Shown here in pieces: positions 30,053 to 39,466 of a stretch of DNA of 64,000 bases. The DNA lies in contig NC_090169.1 in assembly GCF_017916325.1 (NCBI RefSeq), forward strand, positions 62,001 to 126,000. The letters are read 5' to 3'. Each line of letters begins with the position of its first letter. Within the stretch, counting starts at the first letter, position 1. The notes below the pieces were generated by a model that did not search any database, was not told the DNA's origin, and saw nothing but the letters and a program-made list of their open reading frames with translations. Source of the DNA: Leishmania martiniquensis. Taxonomy: Eukaryota; Euglenozoa; Kinetoplastea; Trypanosomatida; Trypanosomatidae. The position numbers and the translations under genes were made by a program.

Positions 30053-33000
30053 ATGGCTGCAGCCGAACGCGAGCCGCCCCTGAGCGGGGCCGTCCTCGGC
30101 AGCCAGAAAGAGCCGTACCGCTCTGCCATCGTCGGCCACACTATGCTCGAGGACCGCGCGAGTGCTGCAAGGGGAGCCTATCGGGACGACAGCGCAATAA
30201 CCGCGAACACCTCCTTGAGTGCCGCGCCCGCGCTCTCACGCGATCTCCTGGAGCAGCTGCAACGCGACTACCCCGCCGCCTACGAAGCGCTGCATGGGTA
30301 TGAGAAAGCGTTGCGGCACCTCAAGGAAAAATACAAAGCGAAGGAGGTGGAGCTGCGGCGCTGCATCAGCGTCGGTGAGGAGTTGCTCGGTCAGATGGAC
30401 GCGCTGAAGCAGCGGTGTGAGGTGCTGGCATGCGAGCGTGATGAGGCGGTTGCCGCTTCCATCGCGGCTGCGGCATCACCGACAGAGGGGGCACACTCGA
30501 AAGCTGTCACCCCCTTCAGCTCCAGCTCATGGAAGGAGGAGAAGCGCAGGCTTACGAGGTTGCACGAGGAGGAGTGTGAGCGCTATCGCGTCGAGGCGCA
30601 GAAGGCGCTGCAGGGCATGGCGGTGGCAGAGGCGCAGAAGTGTGAGCTCGAGGGAGCCGTGGAGTGGACAAAAGCGCAGCTATGCGAAGCAGAAAGACAA
30701 CTGCGCCGAGCGCGCGACGCTGTAGCCGATTGCGAGGCGCACTGCGCCGCACGACAAGAGCAGGAGATAGAGCGACAAAGGACGGCATTCACAAGGCAGC
30801 TGGCCGATGTACGCCAGCAAGCCGACGTGGAGCGCGAAACCATTCTTTCCGAGACCATGATAGAGCTGGAGCGGTTGCAGCGCGCGCTCGTGCGGACGCA
30901 GAAGGAGCTAGCGGAGCAGCAGCAGGCTTCTGCGGGCGCCCAGTCACTGCGAACGGAGGCGGCCAGTGCTGCCGCTGCCGAGCAGGCAAGTCTGCAGCGG
31001 CAGCTGCGTACCCTCTCGGAGGTCAATCATGACCTCCGTCAACGACTGCAGCAACGAGAGGCTGAAAAGCAGCTCCTCTGTTCAGCGAGCGACTCCAATC
31101 GAGATGCGGCGCTTCGTGGCAGCACACCCGCCGACGCTCTTGATGGAGGTCGAGTAGAGTCCGTGGGCACGGCGGGAGATGTGCCTAGGTCGGCCGTGGT
31201 GCAGGAGCAGCTGCGCGAGGAGAACGCACGATTGCGGCAGAAGCTGCAAGAAGTGGCTCGCCAGGGGCAGGATGACGTGGATGAAGAGCACGCGGCGCGA
31301 CTGTCGTTGCAGCAGCAGCTGCACACGGTGGAGGCTCAATCCCATATCCTGCGCACCGAGGTGGTGGGCCGCGTTCGGCAAGAGCTGCAGGAGGCCTGGC
31401 GCCAGGTCGAAATGTGCCAGGCACAGAGTGCAGCGGCGCAGCTGACAGTTGCTGAGCTGCAGATGCAGAGGAGTGCTCTGCAGGAAGAGAAGACAACGCT
31501 CGCCGATGCACTGCAAGCTGAAAAGGTGACGACGGAGCGGCTTCGCCGAGAGCTTGAAGAAGCGCAGGAGAGACAGAATGTGCTGAGTAAGGAGTTCGAT
31601 GGCGCTAGGGCAGCAGCAGAGGGAAGAGATCACCTCGTGGTGCAGCTGCAGCGGGAGAAGAGTCAGCTATGGAGCGCGTTTCGGGCGCTTCACGCGGAAG
31701 CGGAGGACATCGAGGTCGCCCTCGCCACCGTCGCGGCCGAGCACTCAGAGGGCTCCGCTGCCCACGAAAACTCCGTGTCCCGGCTGCGGGACCGATGCGT
31801 GCTCCTTGAATACGAGGCACAAGAACTGAGGACTGAAAGCGCCGCGTTGCGTCGTCGCCTCGGAGACGCAGAGGAGGCCATAGATGTGCTAAAGGATGCG
31901 CAGCGCGTCTCGCAAGAGCTCGTGAGGGAGGCCCAGCGTGGTGCCAAGGCAGCGGAGGACCGCGCGAGTGTCGCCTCCGACCAACTTACACTTCAACAAC
32001 AGTCGTCGGCGGTTCGCTTGGCGGAGGCTCACCAGCATCTGGATCGCGCGCGCGTGCAACAACACAACCTTGCTCGACAGATGGAACTGTGCCAGCAAGA
32101 ACTATCTTCCAAGGAGGAGGCGCTGCGAAAGAGCGTTGAGGCTCAAGAAGCCCTCGCTGCCGAGCTTCAACGACTGCGTGCGGAGCAGGCGAGCCGCGAC
32201 GAAAACGTGCGAGAGCGCTGGCGCCAGCAGTACGCTCAAAACAGCCTTGAGCGGGAGAAGCTCATCGCCATGAAGGAGGCCCACATTGCAGACCTTCAGC
32301 GACAGCAACAGGAGATGCAGCGATCGCTTGCAGACAGCCGAGACTGCGTGGCGCAGCTGCGCCGGCAGCGGCAGGAGCTGCAAGAAACACTCTCGGGCTC
32401 TCTTGCGACTGCGGCCAGTCACAAGGGTCGCGTTCAGGCGCTGGAAGAAGAACTTGCGCGCACAGCGGAGGAACACCGTGCAGCGCAGCGCGAGTTGCAG
32501 CGCTTCGCGGAAGAACGTGAGCGGAGCGCCAGTGCCACTGCTGGTCCTCGGACTTCCGGTGAACAGGATGCCGTGGCCGCGGTGCGTTACGCCCATGCGC
32601 AAGGTCAGCTCACGGAGTGCGAGGCCGCCCTACACGCAGCAGAGCGGTCACGACAGCGGTTGCAGCGCACGGTGCTGCGCTGCTTGACACCGATTGATGG
32701 GAGTGGCGAGGTAACAACCGGCACAGACAAGACGTGGGATGTGCTGTTGGGCCTGCTGAAGGACGGCGGTGCGGCATTCCACCTCCGCCACACTTCCTCT
32801 GAGCTTGTCCAGCAGGGGATGGCAGAGGAAGTCGACCCAGTTTTCGAGGGTCAGCAAGCAGAGGATGCTGCGCCTGTGAGGGTCGAGGCTTGCCAGCGGG
32901 CGGCTGCCGCGGTGATGCACGCCGCACGCGACCTCGTGCAGCACTTGCTTAGTGCTGATCGGCGCCGATGGAGATGCGTGAGAGACACGCTTTCGGCTGC

Positions 33001-34123
33001 GTGCGTCGCCGCCGACGTGGTAAATGATGAGCCGTCGCCGGCCGGTGCTGCCTCTCCCGCTACAGAGGACACGGCAGGGCCGTCCTCGGAAAGTCTCTGC
33101 GCCCGCCTCGCCTCGGCTATGGGGGCGTTGGCGCAGGCGCTGAAGACGGCTGAGGCTCACCTCTCTAATCATGACGCTCAGGTTGCGAAGGCAGCGCAGC
33201 TGGTCAGTAAAGAGGTGGCGCAGCAGGCGCAGCTTATGCAGCTGGCGGCGGCAGCTCGCACCTCTGAAGAGCAGCGTGGTGCGCTGCAGGCCGCACTGGA
33301 AGAGATGACAGCCAAGTATGCGGAGGCGGTCAAGCGGGCAGACGCAGCGGAGAGTCGTGCGGAGGAGCTGCGCCACGATGTCGCCGTGCGCGACACTCGC
33401 CTGACAGAGATGGAGCACCGCCTCGAATTGCGCCAGGCCGAGATGCAGGCTGAGCGGGCTGAGTGGGTATCCAAGTGGCAGGAGGCACAGCGGCGTCGCG
33501 AAGTGGAGAAGGAGGAGGCAGTGGCAGTGCGGGCCCATCTGCGCGCTCAGCTGATTGCTGCGGAGGAAGAGGGCCATCGCGCCACACAAAAGACACTGCA
33601 AGAGTCGGCGGACGCGCTGCAGGAGCTCCGCACGCAGCTGCAGTCTCTGCGGGAGACGTCCTCAGCGACGGAGGTGCAGCTGCGGCAGCAGGTCACTCAA
33701 CTTAGCTGTGAGAAAGAGGAGTCTGCAGGGGAACTACGCCGGCTGAAGAGTACCGTCGTGCAGCTCGAGGAGCGCCTCAGCAGCACCGAGGCGACTTTGA
33801 AGGTGCGAGAGGCGGAGCTGGACGCAGCAGTTGCGTCGGTGCAGGAGCTGAAGCGAGCGCAGGTGCAGCTTCGCGCAGACGGTGCGGCAGCCGACGCTTT
33901 TGAGCATCTCACTCTCACAGAGCAAGTGGCCTCCCTCCAGGCCCAGCTCCTGTCCGTTCAGCGCGAATACGCCATGCAGGAGACGCTGCACGCGGCGGAG
34001 AGGGCAGAGATGGCCGCACTGCGGAAAGTGAACGCTTCACTAGAAATGCGCCTCGCTGAGGTCGAGGGCGACCGCGCCCCTCTGCGAGATCAGCTACACA
34101 GTCTTCTCTCGTATACGGCGTAG
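30053..34123 (+). CDS. Large coiled-coil protein (1356 aa), unknown function
   Basis: A 1356-residue protein dominated by heptad-type, Glu/Gln/Leu/Ala/Arg-rich coiled coil. A short N-terminal head (about 1-60) leads into a conserved-looking segment (LLEQLQRDYPAAYEALHGYE). The first long coil spans roughly 70-870, a non-coiled hinge about 873-1010 (VLRCLTPIDGSGEV, TWDVLLGLLKDGGAAFHLRH, then a Pro/Ser-rich linker), and a second coil about 1020-1350. No transmembrane, GRIP or motor domain is visible. Such proteins in trypanosomatids are often basal-body, flagellar or Golgi scaffolds, but nothing here decides among these. The globular hinge is the most useful part for homology searching. Adjacent IFT81 does not imply shared function in a polycistronic genome. 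Confidence 0.9.
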   Translation: MAAAEREPPLSGAVLGSQKEPYRSAIVGHTMLEDRASAARGAYRDDSAITANTSLSAAPALSRDLLEQLQRDYPAAYEALHGYEKALRHLKEKYKAKEVELRRCISVGEELLGQMDALKQRCEVLACERDEAVAASIAAAASPTEGAHSKAVTPFSSSSWKEEKRRLTRLHEEECERYRVEAQKALQGMAVAEAQKCELEGAVEWTKAQLCEAERQLRRARDAVADCEAHCAARQEQEIERQRTAFTRQLADVRQQADVERETILSETMIELERLQRALVRTQKELAEQQQASAGAQSLRTEAASAAAAEQASLQRQLRTLSEVNHDLRQRLQQREAEKQLLCSASDSNRDAALRGSTPADALDGGRVESVGTAGDVPRSAVVQEQLREENARLRQKLQEVARQGQDDVDEEHAARLSLQQQLHTVEAQSHILRTEVVGRVRQELQEAWRQVEMCQAQSAAAQLTVAELQMQRSALQEEKTTLADALQAEKVTTERLRRELEEAQERQNVLSKEFDGARAAAEGRDHLVVQLQREKSQLWSAFRALHAEAEDIEVALATVAAEHSEGSAAHENSVSRLRDRCVLLEYEAQELRTESAALRRRLGDAEEAIDVLKDAQRVSQELVREAQRGAKAAEDRASVASDQLTLQQQSSAVRLAEAHQHLDRARVQQHNLARQMELCQQELSSKEEALRKSVEAQEALAAELQRLRAEQASRDENVRERWRQQYAQNSLEREKLIAMKEAHIADLQRQQQEMQRSLADSRDCVAQLRRQRQELQETLSGSLATAASHKGRVQALEEELARTAEEHRAAQRELQRFAEERERSASATAGPRTSGEQDAVAAVRYAHAQGQLTECEAALHAAERSRQRLQRTVLRCLTPIDGSGEVTTGTDKTWDVLLGLLKDGGAAFHLRHTSSELVQQGMAEEVDPVFEGQQAEDAAPVRVEACQRAAAAVMHAARDLVQHLLSADRRRWRCVRDTLSAACVAADVVNDEPSPAGAASPATEDTAGPSSESLCARLASAMGALAQALKTAEAHLSNHDAQVAKAAQLVSKEVAQQAQLMQLAAAARTSEEQRGALQAALEEMTAKYAEAVKRADAAESRAEELRHDVAVRDTRLTEMEHRLELRQAEMQAERAEWVSKWQEAQRRREVEKEEAVAVRAHLRAQLIAAEEEGHRATQKTLQESADALQELRTQLQSLRETSSATEVQLRQQVTQLSCEKEESAGELRRLKSTVVQLEERLSSTEATLKVREAELDAAVASVQELKRAQVQLRADGAAADAFEHLTLTEQVASLQAQLLSVQREYAMQETLHAAERAEMAALRKVNASLEMRLAEVEGDRAPLRDQLHSLLSYTA

Positions 34124-35281
34124 TGGGTGATATGCGTGTGCCTCTGTAGTGGTACTCTCGCTCTCGCGCTCTTCTTCCTTCGCAGCCCCCTCACTCACAC
34201 CCTTCTCGCTCATCCGCAGCGATCGCCGAGGAGAGAGTGCCATTCGACAATGCTGGAGGACGCCAGAAGGACTGTATTTCTGCTGGTCCTGCTGGGTCAA
34301 CAGGTGGCGAAGATGCGTCGTGCCACCCTCGAGGGCGGTGCACATCGGTGGCGGTGGTGTTTGGCGTGTACATTACGGCTCTTCTTACTTCATTACCGGT
34401 GCCTGTGTGAGAGGCGCCGACGCGCGCGGGCGGCGGATGCCTCTTTGGTCGTCTTACCTCTCCTCTGCCTCCCCCTCTCTTTCTCTGCGGGCCGTGTGGC
34501 AACGCGTGCTGTGGGGTGGCGGAGGGGGGAGGGGGGGCAGAGGAGAGGGCAGTGGCCACTCAGGTTCTTTCGCACACACAAAAAAAAACGCTTGCAGAAA
34601 CGTGCGTGCGCAGTACGCCCGCTGCCATCGATATACAAATGCGCAGCTAAAAAAAAATCCCGCAAGCGGAGGGATTAGGGAGACAGGATATATACAATGG
34701 TCGGGCGATGCTCGGATGTGACTCACAGGGGCCTTACTCCGTGTGTCGGTCACAGCACGCTTTCTGTCCCTCCCTCTTGCATTCTCCCTCTCTCCGCTTG
34801 GTGCGGCCAGAGGTATGCTCTTTTATTCATCGCCGCTCGGCTCTCGCATGCCACGTTGCGCCTCCTCGATGAGGTGTTCTGCGTCTACGTGCATGCGCCG
34901 GAGCGAAGGATCGAAGAGATGCGTCGCCACCGTCCCGCCTCGCCTCACCATCGACAAGTTTTTTTTTCCAGCTTCTCGCTTCCTCTTTTTTTTTTCGGCT
35001 GCACGCCTCCGTTCGGTCTTAGCTTTCGCTGGGCTCCTGTCACTGTGTAGGGCGTCGAAGCTCCGGCACGGCGGTCATCCGGGCACCCTTTTGTGCCTGC
35101 CCCTCCCCTCATCTTCCTCCTCATGCGGCACTTCCCTTCTCGGAAGAAAAACGTTTATCGTGATCGGTACGCACACACACGCACACACGCAGAGACTGAG
35201 AGAGAGATTCACCAGCGTGCACACGTCAGGGCGGGGCAGTTGGACAGCTGTTCATAATCTGTGGGACGCTTTTGGTAGAGG
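34124..35281. other. Intergenic region
   Basis: About 1.2 kb of mixed composition with poly-A runs (34578-34588, 34649-34656) and poly-T/pyrimidine tracts around 34960-35000. A CA microsatellite lies near 35170-35190. No supported gene. Confidence 0.55.
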
Positions 35282-36529
35282 ATGTCTAACTCCAGCGGCG
35301 ACCGTCCGCAAACGTCGTGCAGGTCACCTGTGCAGCCGCGGGTTCGAGGCGGCCTCACAACGGGCAGCGCAGGAATCATGCCCAGCGAGTATCACAGCGG
35401 CCTCGCAGATGCTAAACCGCGGCCATCGTTGCAGCAGAGGTATAGCATGCGCGCTGGCTTGTCGAGTGCGCCGCGTCACCCCCAGGGCCGGCGGCACCTG
35501 GATCCTCACCACTTCACCAACCTCAGCGATGACGCAAAGCGGGCAGAGGGGCGGCTGGGTCGCGCGCATGTGACTTCGTCAGAGCAGCAGAAGCGCGCAG
35601 ATGCCTACTACGCCACAAAACAGCCAACGGTTGCTCAACCGCCAGGCGCGGAGTGCAACCTGTACCTCACTTCCTACTACTACACGCCGTTGTCGAAGCA
35701 GGATAGTCCATCACTGCCGAGCCGGCGGCCAGCAGGGTTTCGCGCGGACGCGCAGAGCACATCCTTTCAACTCTCTGAGGCCCGGCTGCGCAAAATCAAG
35801 CGTGAGCATCCAAGTTACAACGAAGAGGTGCTACGCGCCCTGCAGCAGCACCACGGCGACTACAGCATTGTGCCCACAGAGCAGAAAATCACACGCCGCG
35901 TTGCCGTGGAGGAGTACGCGAAGGACAGCAACGCGCGGGTGGCACAAATCGAGGCCTCCACCAAGTACCACGGCACGCCTGACCTGGGCTCCCCAGCACC
36001 GGCCATCGAACGCACCGTGCCGTACGCGCTCACAGAGGCGTGCCCGCCACGCGCCGACACGCAGCTGTCGTGTACCTCGCACGTCCGCATGTACCCTGGC
36101 CGTGGTCGAAGCTCCTCTCCCCCGGCGACACCTGTGAGACCATGCGATCGCCACTTGCACGATGGGCCGGCCCCCTATGACTCGGTCGCTGTCTCAGGTC
36201 CGGCCTACCCATCGCCGCCCGTCGTTGGCGAGAAGTGCAGTCTCTACGCGAGGCCAACACTCGTTCGCATGGACGAACGCCGCCACCTCAGTTGCATGGA
36301 GGACACGGACTCGCTGGCCATGAAGCGGGCGCGCGCGCGCAGCGGTGCCAGCGCTTCAGAGGAACGGCCGGACTTCATTTTCGGCCCTGGCCCCGCACCA
36401 CAGGCTCGCGAGCCGTCACTGCGGTACCGCACAGAAGCGCGTTGGAAGGCACAAGAGCGCAACGTACAAGAGCGGCGCACCGGTCGCGCGCTCTGCCCGC
36501 AGTCCTACAAGTCTACCGCTCTGTGGTAG
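35282..36529 (+). CDS. Hypothetical protein (415 aa)
   Basis: I do not recognise it. It is basic, Pro/Ser/Arg-rich and largely unstructured, with no membrane segment or signal peptide. Ordered-looking segments are SYYYTPLSKQDSPSLP (about 135-150) and a helical region about 165-225 containing LRKIKREHPSYNEEVLRALQ and RRVAVEEYAKDSNARVAQIE. Several Tyr-containing motifs repeat in type (SAxxxLYARP-like, SLRYRTEAR). The C-terminus reads CPQSYKSTALW. The start at 35282 is the first ATG of the frame. Coding status is supported by length, composition and flanking spacers. It could be a microtubule- or cytoskeleton-associated protein judging by charge, but that is speculation. Confidence 0.75.
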   Translation: MSNSSGDRPQTSCRSPVQPRVRGGLTTGSAGIMPSEYHSGLADAKPRPSLQQRYSMRAGLSSAPRHPQGRRHLDPHHFTNLSDDAKRAEGRLGRAHVTSSEQQKRADAYYATKQPTVAQPPGAECNLYLTSYYYTPLSKQDSPSLPSRRPAGFRADAQSTSFQLSEARLRKIKREHPSYNEEVLRALQQHHGDYSIVPTEQKITRRVAVEEYAKDSNARVAQIEASTKYHGTPDLGSPAPAIERTVPYALTEACPPRADTQLSCTSHVRMYPGRGRSSSPPATPVRPCDRHLHDGPAPYDSVAVSGPAYPSPPVVGEKCSLYARPTLVRMDERRHLSCMEDTDSLAMKRARARSGASASEERPDFIFGPGPAPQAREPSLRYRTEARWKAQERNVQERRTGRALCPQSYKSTALW

Positions 36530-38235
36530 GGAGGAGCACACGTGCACGTCCACTGGCGCTGCAACAGTCCGCGCCAGTACTGCCCTTTCTCGTCCTCGTC
36601 GTAAGTGAGTGGGCTGCTGAATGGCGGTGCTGCCTTATGATGCCATGCGGTTCGGCTACTCGGTGTGCGTGCGGGTGTGTATGCGCTCATGAGGCATTTC
36701 ACACACACGCACACATACAGAGAGGGGGCCATGTGTGTATCGCCCTAAGCGTTGTGTCATCCCTTTGCGGGGTCGCGTGGGGGAGAGGGCCGACGGGGAT
36801 GGCTCTCATCTGCTACGGCGGTCTTTCGCTGCAAGTATGGGCGTACGATGCAGCTGCCTCCATCGCCAACTCGGGTTCATCAGCCCCCACCCCTTCTCCC
36901 TCAGACGACCGTTCTGCATCCCTTCTTCGTCCCCGCCTTAGCCCCTCCCCTGCCACCTCAGCAGCCGGCAATGTGTAGTGCTGGGAACTCCACACGCTTC
37001 TTCAGCGATTCCCCCCACGTCGCCTTCGCTTTCTGCTCCTTCATCCACCTGCGTGAATCGGAGCTCCTCGCTACCGTGCATGGTCTCTCCTCCTTTCCCC
37101 CTTTTTGATCTCCCTCTCTGTGTGTGCGTGCGTCTGCACCCATCGGTTTAGAGTACGCCGACTGCGTCGTCGGGCCTTCTTTTCTTTGATTTTTTTGTGT
37201 GCCGCCATGAGTCACAAGTGCGCAGGATGTCTGCAGCGTTCAACACCTTCCCCCCTCCCCGCAAACACACACACTTCCTCTACCTCCCTCTTCTCGTGCT
37301 GGCTCCTCCCTCCCCTTCGCCCCATAGTCTGTCCTGTCTGTCTTCGTTGCTCTGTGCAGACGCTGCAACCGCCATCCCTCCCCCCTTTTCCGCGCATTAG
37401 CTCCAGCCAGCGGTGGGACAGAGACGCGAGGCAGTGGCAGAGACGGAGAAGAGCTCAGACCGTCCGCCCTGATGTGAAGTGCCGAACGCACGCAGCCGCC
37501 TGCATGCTCCTCTCTTCCACAACGTGTATGCTAACGGCCACGCCTTTTGTATCCGCCCCTCGTTAGAATATTTCTTCTCCCCTCGTCTTCGTCGCATCGC
37601 TGCCTTTCACCAAATCGAAGTCGATAATGTGCATACACACACATATATCTGTATATATATATACAGATATATGTATGTGTGTACATGTCCATGTGTATGC
37701 ATCCATCTATGTTTATGTACACGCATCACATAAAGCGCGCCGACTGCGGCGACGTTGCAGGCCGCTGCGCGCGCTGTGGCTCTCCCTCTACCTCTCGTTC
37801 CAACTTCCATCGGCTGCTGCTGCTTCCCTTCTCTTGGCGGGAGCCCCTCAAGCGGGTGTAAGTCGTGCCTGTCCACCTGGCTGAGGACGAGACGAGGGTG
37901 GACAGTCGTGAGCCAAAAAAAGGGCACCGAGGGCCTTCGTCTCGAGCATCTATGACGGCGAGGCAACGCCAGCGGGGTGGAAAAGGATGGGAAGGGAGGT
38001 GTGCGCATGACTCTGCTTCGTGGCTCGCAGACAACGTGGCCCGGGCACTCACTCACTTCCCTGTACTCTTTGTCGTCTCTCACAGAAGCTATTCTCTGTC
38101 CATGTCACCTCCTCCTCCTTCTCCTTCTACTGCGAACGCCCACACGCGTTCTCTGGCCGCTCTCCTCTGCGCAACTAAGCGCCCATTACACGTTTAGCGG
38201 AGCTATCACTATAGCGGGCGTCTGCCTACCGAAAA
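36530..38235. other. Intergenic region with AT-rich palindrome
   Basis: About 1.7 kb. Pyrimidine-rich runs at 36870-37090 and 37240-37400 are followed by an AT-rich palindrome (37641-37674) and another mixed-to-pyrimidine stretch before the small RIIa gene. No supported gene. Confidence 0.55.
37633..37682. repeat. AT-rich inverted repeat (cruciform/hairpin)
   Basis: Positions 37641-37674 are a perfect 34-bp palindrome (two 17-bp arms, no loop; left arm ACATATATCTGTATATA). Pairing continues outward to about 37633/37682 with two mismatches. It lies in the spacer upstream of the RIIa gene and stands out against the GC-rich background. Confidence 0.9.
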
Positions 38236-38508
38236 ATGGCGGACCCCACAGCTGCCAGGCTCATGGCGGAGCCGACGCTGAAGGAGGCGGCGACAGCCGT
38301 CTTCAGTGAAGAGGAGCGCACTGCACTCAAGACCAATCTACGGTCAGAGCAAATATCACAGGCCAAGTATCTCCGCGCGCACCCAGAGGTTCACAAAGCC
38401 GTGCAGGAAGGCTTAGCAAGGGTGCTGCAAGCTCAGCCGGAGGACCCGGTCGCCTTTCTTACGGAGTACTTTATGAGTGAAGATTTCCTGCGCCCGCGGC
38501 ATCCGTGA
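38236..38508 (+). CDS. Small RIIa/DPY30-like domain protein (90 aa)
   Basis: A 90-residue protein whose C-terminal half (about 41-83) matches the RIIa dimerisation/docking domain: YLRAHPEVHKAVQEGLARVL followed by PEDPVAFLTEYFMSEDF. This is the X-type four-helix bundle found in the PKA RII subunit, DPY30, ropporin/ROPN1L and RIIAD1-like ciliary proteins, where it binds amphipathic helices of AKAP-type scaffolds such as radial-spoke proteins. The N-terminal 40 residues form a charged helix and there is no cyclic-nucleotide-binding domain, so it is a stand-alone docking module like RIIAD1. In a flagellate an axonemal role is plausible but inferred. The start is the only suitable ATG. Confidence 0.85.
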   Translation: MADPTAARLMAEPTLKEAATAVFSEEERTALKTNLRSEQISQAKYLRAHPEVHKAVQEGLARVLQAQPEDPVAFLTEYFMSEDFLRPRHP

Positions 38509-39466
38509 AGATGGTGCATCCTCTCTCCCCCTCCCCCGACGTTCGCAGGCTCGCCTCTTCAGCAGCTGCTCTGCACAAGTGAAAGGGGTGCGCCGGCATC
38601 TTTCGCCGCCGACTAGCGCACACACTTTATCTGCGTCGCTTATCAGCGCGCCGTGGTGGGCGCCTTTTTTTCTTCAATGTATGGTAGTCTCTCCCCCTTT
38701 CCTTCCCCCTTTCCACTGTCTGGACATGAACATCACCGGATCCCCTCCGCCCCACAAAGCCAACGCTGATGGCGGTCGCCTCACCATCTCCTGCATGGTA
38801 TTGCGTAGGCAGGGAACCTCTTCCCAACCGCATCGCACGGCACCTTCTCCCTTACCTGGCACCCCACCTCACCCCCTCTTGCGATCTCCAGTGACGAGGT
38901 GTACGCATCCGCTTGACGAGGCTTTGAAAAGGGAGGTAGGCTGTGTTGAGTGCGTGTGTGTGTTGGGGGGGAGGAGAATAAGAGAGAAGGGGTGGGACAA
39001 GAAAGCGACAGCCAACTCCCTCCCCCTCCCCCGCGCACCCATCCGCTGCATTGCATGCTCACCTAGCGCACCCATCAGCTCTGCTTCCCTCGGTACTGTT
39101 TCTTTGTGTCACGTTGCCGGGGGCCTCCCCTCCCTCCTCCTCTTCCTTCCCTCCGCTGCCGCTGCCCTCACTTTTTTTGTTCTCACGCCAGCGTCGCTAT
39201 TGGAGCAGCTCTCGACAGAGCCTCCTCTCGCCGTTTCGCGCTTTGACTTTAAGAGAGAGGGCGAGGCAGGCGGGCGGGGGGGCGGAGAAGGTCAGGCAGA
39301 AGCGGATGCACTCATTGCGCGAGGGAGCCGTACAGCTGCCCGTCTCCGGCCTTCTCTCTTCTCTCTTCTGCACACCTCCGCGAGCGCGTGCGCGTGAGGT
39401 TTTCCGCTGATTCTGTCCAAGCACCTACGCACACGCACCTCTGCCTCCTGGCGAGGTACCCGCGGG
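38509..39466. other. Intergenic region
   Basis: About 960 bp, mostly pyrimidine-rich, with a purine-rich strip at 38950-39015 and at 39250-39310. The stretch ending TTCTGTCCAAG (AG at 39419-39420) is a plausible acceptor for the flavoprotein gene. No supported gene. Confidence 0.55.

Noticed and set aside
35340..35352. GGGTTCGAGGC resembling a tRNA T-loop
   Set aside because: It lies inside a coding sequence and no matching acceptor, D or anticodon arms are found around it.
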